Shown here: in pieces, positions 1 through 5,060 of the stretch
How the letters are laid out: each line of letters starts with the position of its first letter
How positions within the stretch are numbered: the first letter of the stretch is position 1
From: Acidimicrobiales bacterium
GTDB taxonomy: Bacteria > Actinomycetota > Acidimicrobiia > Acidimicrobiales > Ilumatobacteraceae
DNA: 5,246 bases
Reading direction: 5' to 3'
Assembly (NCBI GenBank): GCA_030833305.1
Contig: JAURHL010000142.1
Location: 1-5,246, forward strand
Notes under the pieces: generated by a model
What the model was told of the DNA's origin: nothing
Seen by the model: the letters and a program-made list of their open reading frames with translations, nothing else
Database searches by the model: none
Translations under genes and position numbers: made by a program

Positions 1-2
1 CG

Positions 3-854
3 GCCCGCGCCGACATTCATAACGCGTTCCCGTTGCCGGTTGGCCCGCTTGACATGGGCGGGACGTGCGACCGCACGACACCCGCATGCCGAGAGTGTTA
101 CGCCGCCGGTATCGAGAACCTAAGCCCCAACCTGGCCCGCAACGCCTCGCACAATCTGGTCACGTTGCGCAGCTTGTACGGTGCCGGGGGCCGAGCTGGG
201 GCCGGTCGCGTCGCCGCCGCCCTGGTCGCCGTGGTCGAACACTCAGCTCGCCAGCAGACCGCGCGAGGGGTGCGCCGACCGGCGTTCCGGTGGCATTCCG
301 GCGGGGATCTGTTCGCCCCGTGGTATGCGCGAGCGATCCGCGAGACGATGCGCCAGACCCCCGCCGTGGATCATTGGCTTTACACCCGCGACCAGGTGAA
401 CGCCCGCCACCTGCTACCACTACCGGAGAACGCCCGCGCCTACCTGTCGGCAGACGAGTACAACGCCGCGACGATGGCCCGCGCCTCGGTGCGTCTCGGA
501 CTGCCGGTGGCAGTACTCGCCGACGACCGCGCCCACGCCGTCGCCGTCTGGGCGCAGTTGGCAGCCGTCGCCCCCGTAGCCGGTCGCCCGTTCGAGTGTC
601 CCGCCACCGGTCGCCACGTCGACGACGGAACCGGAGTCGCGGCGCACGTCGTAGGCTCCGACGGACGCCGGAGCACGGCCCGCCCCGGTGCGCCCGGTGT
701 CGGCGCGTGTATTTCGTGCGCCGTTTGTCTGCCCGGTGGCCCGGTGCGCCCGGTGACCTTCCTACAGCATGGCGGGAAAGGTTCGCCGGACTCACGCGGG
801 AAACTCGGCGCAGCCATCGCCGTTCGCGTTCGTCGAATCGAGGTGACCGCATGA
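3..854 (+). CDS. GP88-like phage protein, 5'-truncated
   Basis: The frame is open from the window edge. The first visible codon is at 3, and a TTG at 33 is not a convincing start because the similar sequence begins before it, so the true start lies upstream. Numbering from the codon at 3 gives 283 visible residues. The N-terminal part has Cys22, Cys29 and Cys32 followed by Tyr33 (C-x6-C-x2-CY). The centre has FRWHSGGD (95-102) and a following WLYTRD (to 130). The C-terminal part has Cys199, a CISCAVC cluster (Cys236, 239, 242) and HGGKG near 256-260. This order (a C..CY motif, FRxHxxGD, YT, then a Cys cluster before a GK-containing tail) matches my memory of the phage 'gene product 88' family, whose biochemical function is unknown to me. 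The cysteines suggest a bound metal or Fe-S cluster (inference). The stop overlaps the next start as ATGA. Confidence 0.75.
   Translation, partial: ARADIHNAFPLPVGPLDMGGTCDRTTPACRECYAAGIENLSPNLARNASHNLVTLRSLYGAGGRAGAGRVAAALVAVVEHSARQQTARGVRRPAFRWHSGGDLFAPWYARAIRETMRQTPAVDHWLYTRDQVNARHLLPLPENARAYLSADEYNAATMARASVRLGLPVAVLADDRAHAVAVWAQLAAVAPVAGRPFECPATGRHVDDGTGVAAHVVGSDGRRSTARPGAPGVGACISCAVCLPGGPVRPVTFLQHGGKGSPDSRGKLGAAIAVRVRRIEVTA
840..846 (+). promoter_or_regulatory. Shine-Dalgarno for the 80-aa gene
   Basis: GAGGTGA lies inside the end of the GP88-like gene, with 7 nt between GAGG and the ATG at 851. It supports 851 as the start, rather than the much longer same-frame reading that begins near 65 and runs out of frame through the GP88-like gene. 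Confidence 0.75.
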
Positions 855-1093
855 CCGCCCGAGGAAGGTACTACAACGCGGGCCGGGGGCCGAGAATCAA
901 CACCGAACGCCCCAACAAATACCCGGCCACGTGCGCGATCTGTGACCAGGAAATGCCCGCCGGGGCCGGTGTCGTTCGGTGGGACGGGCAGACGTGGGTG
1001 CCGTTCCACCGTGCGCCCCGGTGGCACGGTTCGCCGGTGTCGGGCAAATGGGTCGGGGGATGCCCGACCGCAGCCGACGAGGTGACCCGATGA
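851..1093 (+). CDS. Small candidate zinc-binding protein, 80 aa
   Basis: I recognise no named family. The protein starts at the ATG of an ATGA overlap with the preceding stop, behind a good GAGGTGA ribosome-binding site. The first 25 residues are basic and polar. Then comes CAIC (Cys28, Cys31), a short stretch with WDGQTWVPFH, and later His53, His59 and Cys71. A CxxC knuckle followed by a W...H...C tail resembles the single zinc-ribbon-like small proteins frequent in actinobacterial phages, so zinc binding is plausible but not shown. It sits second in the rightward operon, and its stop overlaps the next start as ATGA. The same frame is open far upstream through the GP88-like gene, but that extension is Arg/Pro-rich shadow translation. 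Confidence 0.8.
   Translation: MTARGRYYNAGRGPRINTERPNKYPATCAICDQEMPAGAGVVRWDGQTWVPFHRAPRWHGSPVSGKWVGGCPTAADEVTR
1079..1085 (+). promoter_or_regulatory. Shine-Dalgarno for the 42-aa gene
   Basis: GAGGTGA ends 4 nt before the ATG at 1090, leaving 7 nt after GAGG. This is the same sequence and geometry as the site at 840-846. It supports this short gene, which would be missed by a length cut-off. Confidence 0.65.
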
Positions 1094-1218
1094 TCGCCGC
1101 CGACGCTTACCAATGCGCCGAAGGATGGTGCCGAGACGTGACGACCTGGCCGCACCCGGTGGCCGTCGCCGCGTTCCTCGTGGTGCTCGTGCTGGTCTGG
1201 CGATGGTGCCGTGACTGA
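1090..1218 (+). CDS. Small single-span membrane protein, 42 aa
   Basis: This short gene has an ATGA overlap with the previous stop and a GAGGTGA ribosome-binding site. The protein begins with a short polar segment (two Cys and several acidic residues), followed by a hydrophobic helix at roughly residues 20-38 containing VAVAAFLVVLVLVW, and ends in a charged WCRD tail. One membrane span is clear. The orientation is uncertain; the basic C-terminal end would favour it being cytoplasmic. The function is unknown. Small one-span proteins in phages include lysis accessory proteins and superinfection or membrane factors, but nothing here picks one. Its stop lies inside the start of the next gene (GTGACTGA). 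A longer upstream reading of this frame from 979 overlaps the previous gene without its own start signals and is rejected. Confidence 0.7.
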   Translation: MIAADAYQCAEGWCRDVTTWPHPVAVAAFLVVLVLVWRWCRD

Positions 1219-1492
1219 CCGCGTCGACGCGCCGCCGTGCGCCGGTGGCGACCCCTCGCACGTCTGCGGGTCGCGTTGCCTTCCGTTACTGGTGCGCCGT
1301 ATGCCCCCACCCCCGCCCGGATGGGTCTGGCGAACCGGCAACCCGTCGCGCCGGTGCTGGCTCGTCTGGCTGCAGCAAGTCGGGACGGTAGGCCGATGGT
1401 ATGTCGTCGGTCTGTCGCCGGTCGACACCGCCCGCGAGCTGGCCGCCGTTCTCTGGGCCTACATTCAGGGCAACCAGCACCCGACCGCCTAA
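1211..1492 (+). CDS. Hypothetical protein, 93 aa, last gene of the rightward operon
   Basis: I do not recognise this protein. The proposed start is a GTG whose first 8 nt (GTGACTGA) overlap the stop of the 42-aa gene. The ribosome-binding site is poor, so translation would depend on coupling. The N-terminal third has Cys10, His17, Cys19 and Cys23, which could form a small metal site, followed by a run of five prolines (about residues 32-36). The C-terminal part, from about residue 48, alternates aromatic and hydrophobic residues (WLVWLQQVG, GRWYVVGL) and ends in a likely amphipathic helix (TARELAAVLWAYIQ), which looks like a compact folded domain. The gene ends 7 nt before a strong terminator hairpin, consistent with being the last gene of the unit. 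An alternative start at a downstream ATG (near 1301) would remove the Cys cluster. Confidence 0.7.
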   Translation: MTDRVDAPPCAGGDPSHVCGSRCLPLLVRRMPPPPPGWVWRTGNPSRRCWLVWLQQVGTVGRWYVVGLSPVDTARELAAVLWAYIQGNQHPTA

Positions 1493-1499
1493 CCCGATC

Positions 1500-1531
1500 G
1501 AAGCCCCCGCCACACGACCGGCGGGGGCTTC
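1500..1531 (+). terminator. Intrinsic terminator hairpin after the rightward operon
   Basis: This is a perfect 12-bp inverted repeat. The arm GAAGCCCCCGCC (1500-1511) pairs with GGCGGGGGCTTC (1520-1531) across an 8-nt loop. It begins 8 nt after the stop of the 93-aa gene and is followed by a short T-containing stretch (CATCATTTCT reading on from the second arm) rather than a long T run. Strong stems with weak U tracts are common in high-G+C bacteria and their phages. It separates the rightward module from the recombinase-fold gene. Confidence 0.85.
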
Positions 1532-1636
1532 ATCATTTCTCGGCTCCGGCCCTCTGGGTGTGGGCAAAGGCGGTCTGCGAGCATTCACGCCAAAAAATCT
1601 GCTGTAACCACGATTCCGATAGGGTAAACAATACTT
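1532..1636 (+). promoter_or_regulatory. Intergenic region likely holding the promoter of the recombinase-fold gene
   Basis: This is the only real intergenic gap in the window. The part nearest the gene is distinctly richer in A+T than its surroundings. TAGGGT at 1620-1625 fits a TAnnnT-type -10 element, but I see no convincing -35 at the right distance. If this -10 is real, transcription would begin within a few nucleotides of the ATG at 1637, giving a nearly leaderless mRNA. No repeat or tRNA-like sequence that would mark an attachment site is visible. Confidence 0.35.
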
Positions 1637-2533
1637 ATGCGTACTGTCCGGTCTGTCACCGCCAACTTTCTAGCTTCCTACCCCTCGATCCACACTCGCA
1701 AGAGGTACAAGAAGGACATCGTGACGTGGCAACGCTGGTGCGCCGAGCAGGGCGTGCATCCTCTCGATTGTTCGGTGGCGAACGCACAGCAGTTTGTCGC
1801 GTGGATGTCGGAGCGGTACACGCCGACGAGCGTGGCCTCGAGGGTGTGCGGTGTCGCCAAATGGTTTGATGCCCTGGTGGATGCGAAGGTGTTGCGGGCG
1901 CACGGTCTGCACTCGGTGAAACTGCCGAAACGTGAGATCGTCTTGAATCTCGAGAGCATCCCGACCGACGACGAGATGATGCTGGTGATGGCCGAGGCCG
2001 CCAAGCTCGGTCCGCGTTGGGAATGGCTGGCGGGCATGGTGGCGTGGGCTGGCTGCGACTGTCAGGAGGCTCTCCGGGTGCGTGGTGTTGATGTGCGCAC
2101 ATGGGAAGGTAAGACGCTGGTGACGGTGCGAAGCCGGAAGCAGAACCGGCGTGAGATCCCGGTCGACGGGCGTCTCGAGGTGCTCACCGTCGGCCTCCAG
2201 TCGGTGTATGCCCCGACCACCCCGCTCGCTGGGACGATGACATCCGAATGGGCGACGATCCGGTTGGGGAAGATCGCGTCAGCTGCGACGGGACGCCGGT
2301 TGAACGTGCAGGACATGAGACGTTGGGCGGTGCGCCGACAGTTTGAGCGTGGTGTGTCGGTGCCGGTCATCGCCCGCTGGCTCGGCCATACAACCGACCG
2401 CTGGGTGCGTCAGACGCTCCGGTTGACCGACGGGGTGGCCGAGGTGACTGCCGCCGAGGTGATCTCGAGCATCCTGGTGGAACCGGACGGTGGCCGGTTT
2501 GGCTCCGGTCAGGCTCCCGACTCGATTATTTGA
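1637..2533 (+). CDS. Tyrosine-recombinase-fold protein, probably catalytically inactive
   Basis: This is a 298-residue protein of normal length for a phage integrase or XerC/D-like recombinase. Residues about 5-95 look like the core-binding (SAM-like) domain, with TRKRYKKDIVTWQRWCAEQG followed by SVASRVCGVAKWFDAL. Residues about 108-275 look like the catalytic domain. The active site is only partly kept. AGCDCQEALRVRGVDV aligns with the usual GLRxSEaLxLrwxDv, putting Asp141 where Arg I should be. Lys168 fits the hairpin lysine. QDMR (225-228) keeps Arg II but has Gln for the HxxR histidine. LGH (249-251) is kept. The tyrosine expected nine residues after that His is Thr260, and no Tyr occurs from there to the C terminus. 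Strand cleavage is therefore unlikely, and DNA binding is the likelier retained activity (inference). The ATG at 1637 has only a weak AGGG 12 nt upstream. The frame is uninterrupted. Confidence 0.85.
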   Translation: MRTVRSVTANFLASYPSIHTRKRYKKDIVTWQRWCAEQGVHPLDCSVANAQQFVAWMSERYTPTSVASRVCGVAKWFDALVDAKVLRAHGLHSVKLPKREIVLNLESIPTDDEMMLVMAEAAKLGPRWEWLAGMVAWAGCDCQEALRVRGVDVRTWEGKTLVTVRSRKQNRREIPVDGRLEVLTVGLQSVYAPTTPLAGTMTSEWATIRLGKIASAATGRRLNVQDMRRWAVRRQFERGVSVPVIARWLGHTTDRWVRQTLRLTDGVAEVTAAEVISSILVEPDGGRFGSGQAPDSII

Positions 2534-2699
2534 TCCAGCGTCGCAGAAACCAGAGGACGAGAGCCGCGCAGGTGATGTACAGGCTCCCGAAATAGATGAT
2601 GTCGATCGCTCGTTCCACGAAACGCTCCTGTTCGGGGGTAAGTGTCCGCACCTGAGGTACAGGGCTAATTTCGTCAGCGACGTTATTCCGGCGGGTCAT
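2526..2699 (-). CDS. Small membrane protein, 57 aa, end of the leftward operon
   Basis: This short gene starts at an ATG that overlaps the methyltransferase stop (ATGA). It has AGGA 7 nt upstream (complement of 2707-2710) and ends at TAA. The N-terminal 30 residues are polar and charged (TRRNN..., TPEQERFVERAI). Residues about 32-51 form one hydrophobic helix (IDIIYFGSLYITCAALVLWF), followed by a basic RRWIK tail. A single span with a basic C terminus is clear, and the function is unknown. It converges with the recombinase-fold gene, and the two coding ends overlap by 8 nt. A membrane partner for the methyltransferase, a holin-like role, or an unrelated orphan are all possible. Nothing in the sequence decides among them. 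Confidence 0.8.
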   Translation of the reverse strand: MTRRNNVADEISPVPQVRTLTPEQERFVERAIDIIYFGSLYITCAALVLWFLRRWIK

Positions 2700-4372
2700 C
2701 CCAGAATCCTATTCAGATGACCGGCGATCCACCGGGCGACTGGGGCCGCGACACCGTTCCCGCATTGCTTGTAGCGGTGCGTGTCGGCCTGCTCTTTACC
2801 TTCGTCCGTCCAGCGGGTGTGGTGGTCCGGCCATCCCATCAGCCGTTCGCATTCGAGCGGTGTCAGCCGACGTACCGCAAGGCTTGTAGTGACTGACGGG
2901 GACTGCTGGCTGGCTTTGAGGGTAGGCGAAAGGTCGGTGAACACGTTCGCGTTGGAACCGAACTGGGTGTCAAACGAGTATGGCTGGGCGATGTGTGGTT
3001 CGTTGTCGCCCCGTTTGGCTTCCGCCCGAAGCGTCGGCACAATGTCGTTTGAGACACCGCCACCAAGCCGAATCATCGCCCCCGGCTGAAACACGGTGAC
3101 CGGTTGGATGATCGCTGGCTTGTTGTTGCCACCACCGCCGGACTCGAGGGTCGGGGCCATCTCTTCCTCGTACCCGATGCCGTAGGCTTTCGCTGATGCT
3201 CCCGGCTTGAACGACGCTGCGACCGGCTCGGCGAGCATTGGAACCTGTCCACCGCCTGTCCCCATGCGCTGCTTCAGGGTTGGGACGATCTCGGTTTCCA
3301 TACGGAAGTCGTCGTGCCGGGTGCCGTCAAAGATGATCGGTTGGGCGACGGCGTGACGATCAGCGGTTGATAATGTGTTCATAGGATCGCCAGGTTCGCC
3401 TATGCCAAGGCCGTTGCCCTTGCCGATACCAAGCCGGTCGCCATTCCTACCAGTAAACCTCGTCGCTTGGTCATGTATCGGGATCGGCATCAACACCGTC
3501 GCCCTAGATTCGCCGCCGTTGTCGAAAGCGTTGAGGGTTGGGGTGACTTCGCCCTCAACCCATGTTTCGTCGTCGCTGTCATTTTGTGCGCGACGTGCCT
3601 TCACGAACGGGATGACAGCGAGGTCGGTCGCGTCCTTGTAGTCGCGCTGTTTCAGAGCGGAGGCGGTGTCGTCTTCGACGTAGTGGCCGTGTCCGAGCTG
3701 ACGGTGTGTGCTACCTGCATCAACGCTTGTCGCAACGCTTCCGGCAACGTCTTGCCCCTTCTTTCGGCCCTTCGCAAAATCCCCTCGGCGGCCTTCGCTG
3801 ACAGGTAATAGCGGGTCGGGACATCGGTCGGCGGTTGCAGGATCGAAGATAGCGACGAGGAAGACGCGCCGTCGTCGCTGGGGGACTCCGAAATGTTGCG
3901 CGTCCAAGACAGCCCACTCGACAAGACACGCCCCGAGGTCAACCATTTCGTCGACGACCGACTTGAAGTCGGCTCCGTTGTTGGAAGACAAGGCTCCGGG
4001 GACGTTCTCCCAAAGGACTGCTCGGGGAAGAGGGCCAGTTGGTCGGGATGATGTTGCATCTCGCATCTCCTTGATGATTCGCACAGCTTCATAGAACATG
4101 GATGAGCGACCGCCGTCCAACCCGGCTCGTTTACCGGCGACAGACAAGTCTTGGCATGGGGAACCGAACGTGAGGACATCGCACGGTGGCAGGTCTGCCC
4201 CGTTGACTTCTTGTACGTCACCCCATTTGGGAACATCAGGCCAATGGCGACGCAGAATGGATTGGGCGTGTTTGTCCCATTCGACCTGGAATACGCAGTC
4301 CATGTGGGTGTCAAACCCCATGTCCATGCCGCCGACACCGGAGAACAGGGAGCCGTAGGTTAGGCGTGTCAT
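2696..4372 (-). CDS. dcm: DNA (cytosine-5)-methyltransferase with an expanded target-recognition region
   Basis: This enzyme class transfers a methyl group from S-adenosylmethionine to C5 of cytosine in a specific DNA site. Numbered from the ATG at 4372 (558 residues), motif I is FSGVGG (10-15), motif IV is GSPCQ with the catalytic Cys73, motif VI is ENV (122-124), motif VIII is QRRRRV (165-170), motif IX is RRLTPLECERLMGWPD (about 501-516) and motif X is CGNGVAAPVARW (537-548). All key residues are present, so activity is expected. The variable region between motifs VIII and IX is about 330 residues, far longer than usual, and consists of repeated xPTL...QP units. I chose 4372 because its ATG overlaps the previous stop (ATGA). 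An in-frame ATG at 4396 would add eight residues. No endonuclease gene is adjacent, so it is probably an orphan phage methyltransferase. The target site cannot be read from the sequence. Confidence 0.93.
   Translation of the reverse strand: MTRLTYGSLFSGVGGMDMGFDTHMDCVFQVEWDKHAQSILRRHWPDVPKWGDVQEVNGADLPPCDVLTFGSPCQDLSVAGKRAGLDGGRSSMFYEAVRIIKEMRDATSSRPTGPLPRAVLWENVPGALSSNNGADFKSVVDEMVDLGACLVEWAVLDAQHFGVPQRRRRVFLVAIFDPATADRCPDPLLPVSEGRRGDFAKGRKKGQDVAGSVATSVDAGSTHRQLGHGHYVEDDTASALKQRDYKDATDLAVIPFVKARRAQNDSDDETWVEGEVTPTLNAFDNGGESRATVLMPIPIHDQATRFTGRNGDRLGIGKGNGLGIGEPGDPMNTLSTADRHAVAQPIIFDGTRHDDFRMETEIVPTLKQRMGTGGGQVPMLAEPVAASFKPGASAKAYGIGYEEEMAPTLESGGGGNNKPAIIQPVTVFQPGAMIRLGGGVSNDIVPTLRAEAKRGDNEPHIAQPYSFDTQFGSNANVFTDLSPTLKASQQSPSVTTSLAVRRLTPLECERLMGWPDHHTRWTDEGKEQADTHRYKQCGNGVAAPVARWIAGHLNRILG
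2880..3659 (-). repeat. Diverged tandem repeat array in the methyltransferase variable region
   Basis: About seven protein-level units occur, each centred on a PTL-type core: SAL, TPTL, MNTL, VPTL, APTL, VPTL and SPTL. The leucines fall at residues 240, 280, 334, 366, 409, 448 and 485 (4372 start), so the spacing is 40, 54, 32, 43, 39 and 37. Between cores, Gly-rich loops such as GTGGGQ, SGGGGNN and RLGGG and 'AQPxxF / QPVTVF' strands recur. Phage C5 methyltransferases often carry one 'xAPTL...GGG' element here. Repetition this extensive suggests stacked recognition modules or an expanded single one. The units are not similar enough to show as DNA repeats by eye. The boundaries are approximate. 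Confidence 0.65.
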
Positions 4373-4530
4373 CTGGGTCGCAGCCTTTCGCGCCATTGCC
4401 GGTCGTTGATGCGTTCGACCGCGCTCATGGTGCGCCGGTTCGCTTCCTCGAGCGACGCGAGTTGTTCGCTGATCTTCTCCAGCCCGGATGCGATGGCGAG
4501 CATCAGTTTCTTCAGGTCGTCGTCAGTCAC
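4369..4530 (-). CDS. Small coiled-coil candidate, 53 aa
   Basis: This is a short gene between the 69-aa protein and the methyltransferase. It starts at a GTG whose first 8 nt (GTGACTGA) overlap the upstream stop, with GAGG 9 nt before it (complement of 4540-4543). Its TGA overlaps the methyltransferase ATG at 4372. The protein is almost wholly helical in appearance: DDLKKLMLAIASGLEKISEQLASLEEANRRTMSAVERI has hydrophobic residues at roughly three- and four-residue spacing, followed by a basic tail (RQWRERLRPR). A short coiled coil or helical hairpin that oligomerises or binds a partner is likely. No family is recognised. It matters for annotation because it fixes the methyltransferase start. 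Confidence 0.75.
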   Translation of the reverse strand: MTDDDLKKLMLAIASGLEKISEQLASLEEANRRTMSAVERINDRQWRERLRPR

Positions 4531-4732
4531 CACGCACCGCCTCGTTCATAAAGTGGGCTACCAAATCTTTGGGCGAGGTTTTGAGCGGGTCACAATAGGC
4601 GAATACCTCGTAACACGCCATCTGTAGGGCAACACGCAGTAACTCAATCTCGTCGGCGGCCTTGTCACAAGCTCCAATGATGTCGCTGTACTTGTCAAGA
4701 GTCCGAAGTCGGGTCACGATGTCCTCAGTCAT
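4523..4732 (-). CDS. Phage orphan protein, 69 aa (ITRLR...AADEIELLR type)
   Basis: The start is the ATG at 4732. It overlaps the upstream stop as ATGACTGA and lies 8 nt after a perfect GGAGGT. A longer reading to 4849 runs antisense-like through the upstream gene and is rejected. The protein opens TEDIVTRLRTLDKYSDIIGACDKAADEIELLR. A short 'DIVxRLR...AADEIExLR' segment of this kind is very common in small phage proteins of unknown function, usually as a helical or coiled-coil element. The remainder (ALQMACYEVFAYCDPLKTSPKDLVAHFMNEA) looks helical, with Cys at 22, 40 and 47. No enzymatic motif is seen. It ends in RGD, inside the start of the 53-aa gene. Confidence 0.82.
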   Translation of the reverse strand: MTEDIVTRLRTLDKYSDIIGACDKAADEIELLRVALQMACYEVFAYCDPLKTSPKDLVAHFMNEAVRGD

Positions 4733-5060
4733 TGCAGAACACCTCCATATGCGCGTCCCGACCGGCGTGGGTGATCGCACACACGATGCGTTGACGGCCT
4801 CGAGAGTTCGGGCGTGTCTCCCCGGTCGGTGCGATCCAGCCGAGAGCACGAAGGTCGGAGGCTCGGCGTCGCAACCCTTCGTCGGCGAGGGTCGGCGGGT
4901 GACCGAGGGTCACTTCGACCGCTTCCTCGTCGGTCAGGTCGGCGAGCGTGTAAGCATCCAACAGTCGTGCGATCTGACTGTTGCGGTTCGGCGGGGTGAC
5001 GCTGGTGCTGGGGTCGCTGTTGCGGACAGCCAACGGGAGGACAAGCTGAAGGTGGTTCAT
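4725..5060 (-). CDS. Winged-helix-like DNA-binding phage protein, 111 aa
   Basis: The start at 5060 is chosen because its ATG overlaps the preceding stop (ATGA), and the frame upstream of it reads out of phase through another gene. After a polar N terminus (about 1-27), residues 28-40 (SQIARLLDAYTLA) form a helix. Then DLTDEEAVEV (41-50) and LADEGLRRRASDLRALGWI (58-76) follow as two further helices. TGETRPNSRGRQRIVCAIT (about 79-97) fits a beta wing. The pattern 'LTDEEa... RRsdLr..GwI..tGe.R.s.Gr..iV..iT' is one I associate with small winged-helix proteins that are frequent in actinobacterial phages. Sequence-specific DNA binding or regulation is likely, but the target is unknown. It lies upstream in the methyltransferase operon and could regulate it. 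Its last codons overlap the 69-aa gene start. Confidence 0.82.
   Translation of the reverse strand: MNHLQLVLPLAVRNSDPSTSVTPPNRNSQIARLLDAYTLADLTDEEAVEVTLGHPPTLADEGLRRRASDLRALGWIAPTGETRPNSRGRQRIVCAITHAGRDAHMEVFCND
4741..4746 (-). promoter_or_regulatory. Strong Shine-Dalgarno that fixes the 69-aa gene start
   Basis: On the minus strand this reads GGAGGT, 8 nt before the ATG at 4732. It is the best ribosome-binding site in the leftward module and shows that the long open frame reaching 4849 is not the true gene. Confidence 0.85.

Noticed and set aside
65..850. Upstream extension of the 80-aa gene frame
   Set aside because: The translation is almost pure Arg/Pro/Gly shadow sequence in another frame of the GP88-like gene. 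The ATG at 851 has a good ribosome-binding site and an ATGA junction.
440..1261. Long minus-strand open frame of 273 residues opposite the rightward genes
   Set aside because: It is very rich in Arg, Pro, Thr and Ser with no domain pattern, and lies opposite the GP88-like and coupled small genes, which have good junctions and motifs. Long antisense frames are expected in G+C-rich coding DNA.
1532..1636. Phage attachment site (attP) beside the integrase-like gene
   Set aside because: No tRNA-like 3' end, direct repeat pair or arm-type sites are visible, and the recombinase appears inactive.
1237..1869. Open frame of 210 residues running through the terminator into the recombinase gene
   Set aside because: It crosses a strong terminator hairpin, overlaps two better-supported genes in other frames and shows no protein family features.
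2481..2499. Hairpin AACCGG/CCGGTT as an intrinsic terminator
   Set aside because: The stem is only 6 bp, lies inside coding sequence and has no T run on either strand. It is too weak to list as a feature.
2781..4363. Several plus-strand open frames opposite the methyltransferase
   Set aside because: The minus-strand methyltransferase has all its family motifs across this interval. The plus-strand frames are short, overlap one another and lack start signals or recognisable domains.
4373..4396. Eight-residue N-terminal extension of the methyltransferase (ATG at 4396)
   Set aside because: The ATG at 4372 forms an ATGA overlap with the stop of the 53-aa gene, the junction used throughout this module, and begins just before motif I as expected. 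The longer start is possible but less supported.
4733..4849. Extended N terminus of the 69-aa protein
   Set aside because: The extension is out of phase through the winged-helix-like gene, while the ATG at 4732 has a perfect GGAGGT 8 nt upstream and an overlap junction.
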